6,814 bases of DNA, taken from contig DLXL01000383.1 in assembly GCA_003448025.1 (NCBI GenBank), positions 3,636 to 10,449 on the forward strand, written 5' to 3'. The DNA is from Saprospirales bacterium (GTDB taxonomy: Bacteria > Bacteroidota > Bacteroidia > Chitinophagales > Saprospiraceae). The position numbers and the translations under genes are program-made. Below the pieces are notes generated by a model. It saw nothing but the letters and a program-made list of their open reading frames with translations. It searched no databases and was not told the DNA's origin. Numbering within the stretch: the first letter of the stretch is position 1; every line of letters begins with the position of its first letter. Shown in pieces: positions 1 to 6,814 of this stretch.

Positions 1-17
1 AAAATCAATCATTTAAA

Positions 18-46
18 CCTCTGCGTCTCCGCGCCTCTGCGGTAAA
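18..46. repeat. Degenerate CTCTGCG-type intergenic repeat, block A
   Basis: On the plus strand this block is built from near-repeats CTCTGCG-TCTCCGCG-CCTCTGCGG. On the other strand it reads ACCGCAGAGG followed by CGCGGAGACGCAGAGG. I recall very similar strings as a dispersed intergenic repeat in many environmental bacterial genomes. That is from memory and was not searched. It shows no protein-coding character and no palindrome strong enough to call a terminator. Confidence 0.6.
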
Positions 47-66
47 ATTAGGCACCTTCAAACGCT

Positions 67-100
67 GCCTTTGTGGCTTCGCGCCTTTGCGCCTTTGTGT
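67..100. repeat. Degenerate CCTTTGCG-type intergenic repeat, block B
   Basis: The plus strand reads as tandem near-repeats of 7-9 bases: GCCTTTGTGG, CTTCGCG, CCTTTGCG, CCTTTGTGT. On the other strand these are CACAAAGG, CGCAAAGG and CGCGAAGC units. It is a T-for-C variant of block A (CTTTGCG against CTCTGCG) and starts 20 bases after that block ends, so the two look like related members of one repeat family. It lies in the 3' untranslated stretch of sprA. Confidence 0.6.
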
Positions 101-109
101 CCCCCCCCC
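101..109. repeat. Nine-base C homopolymer (G on the sprA strand)
   Basis: A run of nine C lies directly beside repeat block B and nine bases beyond the sprA stop codon (TAA on the minus strand, at 119-121). It is outside the reading frame, so a length change would not alter SprA. Such runs are prone to slippage and to sequencing error. No promoter is seen next to it. Confidence 0.8.
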
Positions 110-118
110 TTATCGCCT

Positions 119-3100
119 TTAGTTCAGCGAGAACTGCACCGTTACCCCGGAGTTCAACGTCGTGATCGGGAACGACTGCGACGTTTTTGGAACGGTTTTG
201 CGGTAGTCTACAAACAAGCGTAATTTGAGACGCTTGTTGAGGGTGTATTCCACCTGCGGGTTCAAACTGATGGTGCGGGCGCCACGGGTAGGCTGCGCTT
301 CGTTCGGACTGTCCAGGATATGGGCAATCGTGATATCGTCGCGAACCTCAAAGTCGAACTTAAAGGTCATATCGTTGGCTGTGGAACCACCGGTACCACC
401 CGGAGGTGTTGGCGGAGCGGTCGGATCATTTTTCTTCTTGCTGTTCTTGCGCTTGGATTTGCTGCCTTTGGCCGGTGATTTCTTTTTACCCGTGAGGAAC
501 GGAATATTCACATTTTTCAAACGGTAGCCAAATCCGGCGGTATAGCCTGTACTGTTGGTTTCCGACAACTGGTAGTCTACGAACGACATGGACAAGGTGC
601 GGGATTTTTTATAGTCCGCCTTGAAGGTCATTTCATTCTTCAATTTCACATCCAACCCGAAAAGGGGCTGGAATTGCTCATTGATCACTACTTGTGGAAT
701 TTCGAAACGGGCAGTATAGTTGTAATTCAGCGGGTCGATGCTGCGCGTACCACTTGGCCCATTAGTCAGGTTCTGCTCGTAGAAGATATCCGTGTTGTAC
801 TGATTTACGGTGAGGGTGTTTTTATACCCGTGGGAGATCTGTACGCTGGAGAAGAAATTCTTCAGTTTGCCTACTTTCGACAAGCCGTTGTACGTGAGTT
901 TCCAGTTAGGCATAGGCATGGTTTTGAACACATCCATGTTCACTTTGCCTGGATCCTGTTTGGTGTATGCTGCCAGGAAAGCCGGAATCAGGACTTCCTG
1001 GTGGATACGGCCGTAACCCTTTTTATACCCCTCGTCGATAGCGTGCAGGGAGTCGGCAGGTATACCGTTTTCCCGTGCCAGACGCTCGGAAACCTGCGGA
1101 CGAATGTTCTCGTACCTGCTGAACAATCCTGCAATATCCTTGTCAAACAAGGTATTAATTGAGAGGAACGAAATGGTATAGCTACCCAGATCGCGCGCGG
1201 CCCGGTGTTCGAAGTACACATTCATCGGGTCGAGGTTGAAGAAGGTGTCTTTGAACAATTCGGTGCTATTGCGGGTGTATTGCTTGTTGGCGTTCACCTC
1301 CAGGCGGAAATCAGTGAATGGCTCAATGGTTACGCCCAACTCCAGGTTTTGCGTGTAATTTTTCATCACCTGCTGGTTGAGTTCAGGGCGATGGGTAATG
1401 TTGCCTGCCGCAGCCAGCTTGTTCAGGTATGGCCTGTCGGCTTCCTGCAAACCCGTTACAAACGCCCAGCCCGGGGCGTCAAATCCTTCACTCAGACCCA
1501 TCAGGCGTGTATCCGGGGTAAATCCGGGAATCACGTTGCTGCGGTTCTCAGAGTAGGTAAATCGGGCCTTGCGCACCAGCATGAGCGGGCGTATGGCAAT
1601 GCGTTCTGCCAGAGTAGGCTGGCGATCTTCTTTCTTCTTGTCTTTTCCTTTTTTGTCTTTTCCTCCCGGATCCTTGCCTTTGCCGCCTGCATCGGGGTCG
1701 GATTTGCCGCCTGCTGCAGGGTCAGCGCCGGGAGCGCCCGGGCGGGTACGCGTTGGGCGACCGGTAACCGGATCAATGCCTCCAGGCAGCGGTGTGCCTC
1801 CAGCCGGGTTGATGCCGCCACCGGCCGGGTTGTTTTTATCCGGAGGAGGTGGAATGGTTGGGTCGTTGCGATCCATAGACGGCGTTGGCGCGCCATCCTT
1901 TCCTTTGCCGCCGCCACCTGAAACACCAGGGTCTTTTCCACCACCGGCGGGATCAGGAGAACTGCCAGGTTTGCCGCCTCCGCGGTCCGGATTTGGACTG
2001 GAATCATTTCCTCCTTTTCCACCCCGGTCTTTGCCGCCAGGCATGGAATTGCGTCCGCCACCGGCAGGCGCTTTGCCGGGTTTATTGATCTTGGCCAGGT
2101 ACTTGCTTTTATTGTACAGCGTTTCAAAATTGAAATCGCCGTTGATCTGACGGGTATTGTTGTTTTGAATGGTGTTACCCAGGCTGCGGGAATTGCGATA
2201 GTCCTTGTAATCTCCGGCATCCAGATTCTGTAGCTTCAGCGACTGTGCCGTCCAGGTATAACCGGCCGTATACGAAGCTTTCATGTTGATGAAATCCAGC
2301 ATCGGGATCTGCTTGAACGGCAGGGTCCAGTTCAGGCTACCGGTGTGGGAGTACAATTTCGGGCGACCCAGTTTTTTCAGATTAGTCAGGATAGAATCGC
2401 GGCGCTGTTCTTTGGTTACCAGGGCGCCTCCTTCTGTATACTCCAGAGGCTCATCAATGAGGCTGCGAGCATTGGCATCGAAGTTAAAGCGCAGTGCCTT
2501 GGTGATATCCCAACCCAGATCGTAGTTGCGATCCCAGGTAAACCGTCGATTGTGATAGGTATTCAGCGCTGGATCTTCGCCTGCAAAACGATACACTGTT
2601 ATGCCGCGGAAACGCTCCATATTGGTATTAAACCCGTAGGTATTCGGTAGCGGATTGAAGTTGAACTCTGTGATAAACTTAAGGTATTTATCTTTTTTGA
2701 TCAACTTCTTAAAGGGTGTGAAGGGCTTCAGTCCTGTGCCGTATTGCCAGTCCAGGCCACCCTTGTATTGGCGCTGCTCATCGTTCAGAATGAACGGCGT
2801 GCGTTTGTCCTGTTCATTATAGGCATAGGTTAAGCTGAAATTCTCGATATTCCATGGCAGCGGCACCTTACGGGCTTTGCCTTTGCGTTCAATGCGTACG
2901 TTGGTGAAGTTAAAGCCCTTCACCTCAGTCACATCCTGGGCACTTCTTTTCACCTCTTTGGATTCCTGAGGCGTGTCGGCATCGCGAATCTTGTCTTTTA
3001 ATTTGATATCCAGATCGTAGGGATCGTATTCCGGGTTGCGGGTTACGTTGGAATACTGGGCGTAGAAAGGCAGTTTGATTCCGGATTTTTCCGGCAGGAA

Positions 3101-6100
3101 TTTGCTCAATTCTATGTTGGTTGATACATCATATTGAATAACCTCTTCCCGCTGGCGTTGTGCCAGTTTCTCCTCAATACTACCCCAGCCAATGCCGGTG
3201 TAGTTGCCCGACATGGAGACATTTCCCAAATCGGCCAGTTTCATATCTACCCTGGCCTGCCCTGCGAAAGCCGCTTTTTCATTGAATCCGATCAGGCGCA
3301 ACTCATTGAACCAGGCCTCAAAACAGTGGGGTTCCTGGTCAGGGTCGCTGTTGCGTACCCCAAGCATAATGCCCTTGACGTAACCCAGGTTGGGGTTGCC
3401 AAAAATCTTCACCCGTGCATCCGGATTGTTTGGGTCAAAGCCGACGTAAGCTTTGTCCAAAGGAGCATTAGGATCTGCGTTTCGTTGCTTTTTTATTTCC
3501 GTGAGCAATTCCAGCGGGAAGTCAAACTGGTTGAGCCATACTTCGTCTTTGTACTCCCGGCTATCCGGGTTGCCATTCAGAACGTTGGGGTCTGAAATTT
3601 TCATCGGCAACTCATATTCGTAATAGTTCCGGGTGTAGTCGGAACCCATACGGATAAACACCTTGAGGTCGCTGGTATCCAATTGCTCCTGCACTTCTTC
3701 GGCGTGCACAAACATTTTAATGGTTTTGAACTGGCGCAAGTCCATGTTCAGACTTTTGAAAATAGCGCGGGCATCGCAGTATTTGAGGCTGCAAACATTC
3801 ATCGACAGCGATTGCTCATTCTGTAAAATGTCGGGGAATGCGCCTACGGATTGTTCCCGCTGAATACCGAACGGAATGGTGTAGTTGAAGGGTGTGCGGG
3901 CAGAGTTTTCTTCAATATTCACGGCATTCACATCAAACGGTATAGCATCCGGTTTGGGGGAGTCAATACCACAACCTGCCAGCTGCTGTTTGAAACGGCG
4001 CCATTGGTTGCGACCCAGTTCCAGGGTAGCAAAACGGAAGGTGGTGCGCTCGGTAAACCCCTTCCAGAACATCCGGATGAAACGAATGGAGCGGAAATCT
4101 TCAATGCCGCCAATAGATTTGCGATTCTTGTCGTCGAGTGGAACTTTGAAACGGTACCAGATGTATTCACGGCCATTTTTAGTAAAGGTCACCGTATTGG
4201 TGATATATTCTGCAATAGCCGGGTGATTTTCATCCAACACTTCCTGGCCGTTCAAAAAAGTTTTCTGAAGGTCAATTTTGTACCGAAAATACGCTTCCGT
4301 TTCGTTCAGGGAACGGTCGCGGTTGAGGTCTTCCTGGTCAGGGATATTGGTGCTGGAAGGGTTGAGGAAGTCGGCCTGATTGGCTGGGGAGTTTCCTTGT
4401 TGGTTGTTGAATTTGCGATAACGATTGAGCAAGCCCGGCCCGGCAGGCGCCTGAGGGAAGGAGGCGTCACGGAAATAAACGAAATCGTCGTTGGAAGGGT
4501 CGGCAGTTACTGCAGTTTTAAAATTAGGGGAGAGGTTTGGCGATGCCTGAATAGAAGCAAACCATTCTCCGATTTTACCTATGGTTTTTTCCTGCTCGTT
4601 GTCCATACCGTCCAGTCCGAGATCTTGTTCTGAACGACTTTCAACGTTGTTGTCGAACGCATTCACCACCGGCGCTTCAATTGGAACACGGCCCCAGGGA
4701 GAAACATCTACTGCTACATCATTGGTTCCGGTAGGCAGACCGTTTTCAAAGAATTGACGGCCGTCGCGCATAACGTCTTCAGAGATGGAACCCAGGTCGA
4801 TATACATCTGACCGGCATCTGAAACCGTTTCGCCGTCGGTTTTGTCCATATAGGGGTTCAAAATCCAGAATTCAATGAATTCTACGTTGGCGGCTTCGAA
4901 GTCGTTGGTATTTACCTCTTTCATGAAACCGGCCCAGCGGGAAGCGGGGAGGTTCAGTTCTCCATTGGTATTTAAACCAGCCGAGTGGTTGTAACCGGTA
5001 GGAATCTCGAAGTTATACGGTCCACGTTCCCTCGGGAAAATGGTTACATCCAATGGCCGTAAACTGGATTGTTCAAAAGGAGTGAGCTGGCGATTCGGGA
5101 AGATGTCCTGAAACTGTATAAGAGAGGTATACGGATCAGATGCGTCCGGTTGGTCGCGGGCGCTGGGGTCTGAAATATACCAGGACAGGCCGGCCCGGTT
5201 GGCGCCGAGCGAAATGCCAGGATCCGGGTCTTTGTTTTCCGGAAACAAGTTATCATCTCCCTGCGGTACGGAGGCAATCACCCACTGGTTGAACTGATTG
5301 GTGAGCGGGATATTGGCGGTACTTCCTTCAAAATCGTCGATATATACCGTACCACCTTTGTCGCCGCCCTGGTTAACAGCCCGGTTGTGACCGGGTTTCA
5401 ACAGCGCTACTTCTGCGGTAGCGGCAATGCTGGAGGGCTCTTTGGTTGAAATAAACGGCAATTTATCTACCAGCTTGGTGAGCCAGGGTGCATCTTTGGA
5501 TATACTGAAATCCAGGCCATATATCTTATTATTGATGGGGTCATCACCAAAGTTCACCTTTTGGGTAAGCGGGCGTTCAAAGAGGTTCATGAACGTACCA
5601 CCAATGGTCACGTCTTTATTGAAGGCATAATCAAAACGCGCGCCGATCATACTCCTGGCCTGGAATCCGAAGAACGTATTGTCTTCAAAGCTTACGTTTA
5701 CACTTTGCCCGGACTGCAGGATAGCATCGTTCAGGATGCGTACCTTACCAATATTATAGTCAATGGAATAGTCAACACCTTCGCGCAGGGGCGTACCGCC
5801 TGCGGTTACGCGCACGGAGCCCGGCGGCAGATTGAAGGTGCCCAGGGAGATTTCGGAGGAGGTACTGGATTTGTACGACCCCCGCAGCATGAATCGGTTG
5901 AGCTGCTGGTATTCCCGGGCAACGAAGGAAGTACTGTCGTACAACTGTTGGTAAATCAGGCTGGTTCGAAGTGCTGTTTCCTGCGGCTGTGTGAGTGGTC
6001 CATTATTGGCTTCAGCGATCTTGTCAAACAGATCGCTACCAAACGGCTCCAGTACCGGGAACATAATACGGCCGGAGCGGAGATTGATGGTCAGGCCTGG

Positions 6101-6814
6101 TACGAAGTCGAAAATACCGTCGGCGCCGGGGTCGCCCTGCAGGTTGAGGTTATCCAGACCGAATACCTGGAGCAGGGGGCGGGCCTTTAAACCATCCGGA
6201 ATCAGAGGGCCGTCCAGGAATCGTTTTTGGCCTTTACCCGGATCTTCGTAAAACACATCAAAACGGAATTCCTGCGGATCCACGTTAGCGGTACCCACGG
6301 CGTAGATGTTTTTCATCATCAGGTCCCAGATTGGGTAACGCACGTTGGCCGTGGTGCTCTTCAACATTTTGAGGAAGAGAACGTTGGTTTTCAGGGTATC
6401 AATGGAGCTTTTCTTGGGCACCTCGTCAGAAAATTCCCCGATTTTGTACGGGATACCATTATAGGTGTAAGACAGCGCCACACCTACCACCTGGTCGGGC
6501 TGTACGTTGAGGTTGATGCTGAGGAAGCCGAGTTGTTCGTTGTAGGTGAATTCCTGTGGAGACAGCAGGCGGGCATTCATTTTTTCGAAATCCCGGATCT
6601 GTTTCAGGCCGAAATCAGAGCTGTTGAGCCGGCTAACTACCCGGTCGCTGAAACGCAGTGTGGAGTCTTGTGCCAACTCATCCAGGATTTTACCGTACAA
6701 TCCGTTACTTTGGTTGGCTGGCAGGCCCTTTCCTTTAATATCCATGGGAGGCACCACGGTTTTCCACTGCGTATTGCAGGAATCCGGTTCAGCCAGGTCT
6801 GCCAGCGGGAGTAC
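119..6814 (-). CDS. sprA: Cell surface protein SprA (Sov), type IX secretion system outer-membrane translocon; 5'-partial
   Basis: SprA is the outer-membrane pore through which T9SS cargo reaches the cell surface; it is also needed for gliding. In Flavobacterium johnsoniae it is a 36-strand barrel gated by partners such as PorV and a plug protein. Family-typical blocks seen in order: SPQEF (85-89), WDLMMKN (163-169), FPVLEPFG (252-259), FMLRGSYKS (308-316), ERPLTQKV (413-420), VYIDDFEGS (490-498), EFIEFWILNP (645-654), MYIDLGSISEDV (670-681), DLGLDGMD (731-738), EDLNRD (828-833), EAWFNELRL (1166-1174), IPAFLAAYT (1943-1951), and a final strand ending VQFSLN as in an outer-membrane protein. 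No frameshift or internal stop is seen. The frame is open to the window edge; GTG 6757 and ATG 6745 lack a clear ribosome-binding site and a following signal peptide, so the true start is outside. The 2231 residues present are close to the usual 2300-2500. Two low-complexity inserts are annotated separately. Upstream and downstream neighbours are not in the window. Confidence 0.96.
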   Translation of the reverse strand, partial: VLPLADLAEPDSCNTQWKTVVPPMDIKGKGLPANQSNGLYGKILDELAQDSTLRFSDRVVSRLNSSDFGLKQIRDFEKMNARLLSPQEFTYNEQLGFLSINLNVQPDQVVGVALSYTYNGIPYKIGEFSDEVPKKSSIDTLKTNVLFLKMLKSTTANVRYPIWDLMMKNIYAVGTANVDPQEFRFDVFYEDPGKGQKRFLDGPLIPDGLKARPLLQVFGLDNLNLQGDPGADGIFDFVPGLTINLRSGRIMFPVLEPFGSDLFDKIAEANNGPLTQPQETALRTSLIYQQLYDSTSFVAREYQQLNRFMLRGSYKSSTSSEISLGTFNLPPGSVRVTAGGTPLREGVDYSIDYNIGKVRILNDAILQSGQSVNVSFEDNTFFGFQARSMIGARFDYAFNKDVTIGGTFMNLFERPLTQKVNFGDDPINNKIYGLDFSISKDAPWLTKLVDKLPFISTKEPSSIAATAEVALLKPGHNRAVNQGGDKGGTVYIDDFEGSTANIPLTNQFNQWVIASVPQGDDNLFPENKDPDPGISLGANRAGLSWYISDPSARDQPDASDPYTSLIQFQDIFPNRQLTPFEQSSLRPLDVTIFPRERGPYNFEIPTGYNHSAGLNTNGELNLPASRWAGFMKEVNTNDFEAANVEFIEFWILNPYMDKTDGETVSDAGQMYIDLGSISEDVMRDGRQFFENGLPTGTNDVAVDVSPWGRVPIEAPVVNAFDNNVESRSEQDLGLDGMDNEQEKTIGKIGEWFASIQASPNLSPNFKTAVTADPSNDDFVYFRDASFPQAPAGPGLLNRYRKFNNQQGNSPANQADFLNPSSTNIPDQEDLNRDRSLNETEAYFRYKIDLQKTFLNGQEVLDENHPAIAEYITNTVTFTKNGREYIWYRFKVPLDDKNRKSIGGIEDFRSIRFIRMFWKGFTERTTFRFATLELGRNQWRRFKQQLAGCGIDSPKPDAIPFDVNAVNIEENSARTPFNYTIPFGIQREQSVGAFPDILQNEQSLSMNVCSLKYCDARAIFKSLNMDLRQFKTIKMFVHAEEVQEQLDTSDLKVFIRMGSDYTRNYYEYELPMKISDPNVLNGNPDSREYKDEVWLNQFDFPLELLTEIKKQRNADPNAPLDKAYVGFDPNNPDARVKIFGNPNLGYVKGIMLGVRNSDPDQEPHCFEAWFNELRLIGFNEKAAFAGQARVDMKLADLGNVSMSGNYTGIGWGSIEEKLAQRQREEVIQYDVSTNIELSKFLPEKSGIKLPFYAQYSNVTRNPEYDPYDLDIKLKDKIRDADTPQESKEVKRSAQDVTEVKGFNFTNVRIERKGKARKVPLPWNIENFSLTYAYNEQDKRTPFILNDEQRQYKGGLDWQYGTGLKPFTPFKKLIKKDKYLKFITEFNFNPLPNTYGFNTNMERFRGITVYRFAGEDPALNTYHNRRFTWDRNYDLGWDITKALRFNFDANARSLIDEPLEYTEGGALVTKEQRRDSILTNLKKLGRPKLYSHTGSLNWTLPFKQIPMLDFINMKASYTAGYTWTAQSLKLQNLDAGDYKDYRNSRSLGNTIQNNNTRQINGDFNFETLYNKSKYLAKINKPGKAPAGGGRNSMPGGKDRGGKGGNDSSPNPDRGGGKPGSSPDPAGGGKDPGVSGGGGKGKDGAPTPSMDRNDPTIPPPPDKNNPAGGGINPAGGTPLPGGIDPVTGRPTRTRPGAPGADPAAGGKSDPDAGGKGKDPGGKDKKGKDKKKEDRQPTLAERIAIRPLMLVRKARFTYSENRSNVIPGFTPDTRLMGLSEGFDAPGWAFVTGLQEADRPYLNKLAAAGNITHRPELNQQVMKNYTQNLELGVTIEPFTDFRLEVNANKQYTRNSTELFKDTFFNLDPMNVYFEHRAARDLGSYTISFLSINTLFDKDIAGLFSRYENIRPQVSERLARENGIPADSLHAIDEGYKKGYGRIHQEVLIPAFLAAYTKQDPGKVNMDVFKTMPMPNWKLTYNGLSKVGKLKNFFSSVQISHGYKNTLTVNQYNTDIFYEQNLTNGPSGTRSIDPLNYNYTARFEIPQVVINEQFQPLFGLDVKLKNEMTFKADYKKSRTLSMSFVDYQLSETNSTGYTAGFGYRLKNVNIPFLTGKKKSPAKGSKSKRKNSKKKNDPTAPPTPPGGTGGSTANDMTFKFDFEVRDDITIAHILDSPNEAQPTRGARTISLNPQVEYTLNKRLKLRLFVDYRKTVPKTSQSFPITTLNSGVTVQFSLN
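380..490 (-). other. Short Lys-rich then Pro/Gly-rich linker near the SprA C-terminus
   Basis: Residues 2109-2145 form a two-part linker between barrel strands. Eleven of the first twenty residues are Lys or Arg (GKKKSPAKGSKSKRKNSKKK), and the rest is Pro/Thr/Gly-rich (PTAPPTPPGGTGGST). It is followed at once by NDMTFKFDFEVRDD, a typical SprA C-terminal strand. SprA homologues commonly have a basic linker here. It is probably a disordered loop between two of the last strands; which side of the membrane it faces cannot be read from the sequence. Confidence 0.8.
1622..2080 (-). repeat. 153-residue Gly/Pro/Lys/Asp low-complexity insert within the SprA barrel
   Basis: Residues 1579-1731 contain no aromatic residue and no cysteine. 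About 45% of the residues are Gly or Pro (42 Gly and 27 Pro by hand count). Degenerate PAGGG-like units recur: PAGGGR (1583), DPAGGGK (1621), NPAGGGI (1662), NPAGGT (1669), DPAAGGK (1698) and DPDAGGK (1706). The insert ends in a highly charged stretch rich in Lys and Asp (1712-1731). It sits between LYNKSKYLAKIN and LAERIAIRPLMLVRKARFTYS. SprA homologues, as I recall them, carry a variable linker at this same point. It is in frame with no stop, so it is a disordered loop rather than damage. Its length looks large for the family, but I could not measure that here. Confidence 0.85.
3290..3980 (-). other. Second SprA beta-rich module, holding four of the five cysteines (part of sprA)
   Basis: Residues about 945-1175 show a second beta-rich module resembling the first: FKTIKMFVHAE, LKVFIRMGSDYTRNYYEYELPM, then KGIMLGVRN and EAWFNELRL (1166-1174). 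The NELRL block and the AxARVDMKLADLGNVSMSG stretch after it are strongly typical of SprA and mark the passage into the next run of barrel strands. The module contains Cys948, Cys1008, Cys1013 and Cys1164. The only other cysteine in the visible protein is Cys13. Boundaries are approximate, and the similarity to the first module is judged by eye. Confidence 0.65.
4300..4880 (-). other. First SprA beta-rich module with acidic DLGLDG and EDLNRD segments (part of sprA)
   Basis: Residues about 645-840 contain the most diagnostic central part of SprA. A beta-rich stretch (EFIEFWILNP, then MYIDLGSISEDV) is followed by an acidic linker with DLGLDGMDNEQE at 731-742. After a variable Asn/Pro/Gln-rich stretch comes EDLNRDRSLNETEAYF starting at 828. 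The alternating Asp/Asn/Gly pattern in both acidic segments resembles calcium-binding loops. Metal binding is an inference from spacing only and is not known from the sequence. In the family this portion lies within or caps the barrel lumen, but I cannot place it exactly. The boundaries are approximate. Confidence 0.7.

Noticed and set aside
67..100. Possible rho-independent terminator in the sprA 3' tail
   Set aside because: The only palindrome found is GGC-TTCGC-GCC, a three-base stem, and no T-run follows on the sprA strand. This is too weak to call.
18..100. CRISPR-like array suggested by the two repeat blocks
   Set aside because: There are only two degenerate blocks that differ from each other. 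They have no regular spacers and no cas genes nearby.
1205..1921. Plus-strand open frame of 238 codons opposite sprA
   Set aside because: It lies wholly antisense to well-conserved SprA sequence and the low-complexity insert. Its translation resembles no family I know, and no ribosome-binding site or promoter stands out. The GC-rich, stop-poor insert explains the opening.
1569..2150. Plus-strand Pro-rich open frame of 193 codons, resembling a proline-rich surface protein
   Set aside because: It is the reverse complement of the Gly/Pro insert. Gly codons read in reverse give Pro codons, so the Pro-rich character is automatic.
1531..2220. Minus-strand open frame of 229 codons in another frame over the same insert
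   Set aside because: It is a shifted-frame shadow of the low-complexity region. The SprA frame continues through with recognisable family sequence on both sides.
3851..4633. Plus-strand open frame of 260 codons
   Set aside because: It is antisense to the most diagnostic SprA modules (EFIEFWILNP to EDLNRD region and beyond), and its product has no recognisable domain.
5561..6190. Plus-strand open frame of 209 codons
   Set aside because: It is antisense to conserved N-terminal SprA blocks such as FPVLEPFG and FMLRGSYKS, with no independent coding evidence.

Overview
The window is almost entirely one very large minus-strand gene. It reads from beyond the right edge (position 6814) down to a TAA stop at 119-121. 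The product is SprA (Sov in Porphyromonas gingivalis), the giant outer-membrane beta-barrel translocon of the type IX secretion system (T9SS) and gliding-motility machinery of Bacteroidota. The identification comes from many family-typical sequence blocks in the expected order along the protein, from the N-terminal SPQEF and WDLMMKN blocks to the C-terminal strand ending in FSLN.

The gene is incomplete at its 5' end. The obvious start candidates (GTG at 6757, ATG at 6745) are not convincing. The frame stays open through 19 more codons to the window edge, and neither start is followed by a signal peptide. The window therefore holds the last 2231 residues. SprA proteins are usually about 2300-2500 residues, so perhaps 100-300 residues, including the signal peptide, lie outside. 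Residue numbers in this annotation count from the codon at 6814-6812.

Layout from right to left, in the direction of transcription: 6814 to about 5350 encodes the N-terminal SprA blocks. About 5350-3300 encodes the middle of the protein with the DDFEG block and repeated beta-rich modules. About 3300-2080 encodes barrel strands. 2080-1622 encodes a 153-residue Gly/Pro/Lys/Asp low-complexity insert. 1621-490 encodes further barrel strands. 490-380 encodes a short Lys-rich then Pro/Gly-rich linker. 379-119 encodes the last barrel strands. Positions 1-118 are a short non-coding tail with a run of nine C and two blocks of a GCAGAGG/GCAAAGG-type degenerate repeat.

The host is a member of the Bacteroidota with a T9SS. 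The balanced base composition and the style of the linkers would suit a Chitinophagaceae-like lineage, but that is only an impression. No RNA gene, CRISPR array, insertion sequence, promoter or convincing terminator is visible. I do not see an undescribed multi-gene system. The points worth a second look are the low-complexity insert in the translocon and the dispersed-type repeat in the 3' tail.
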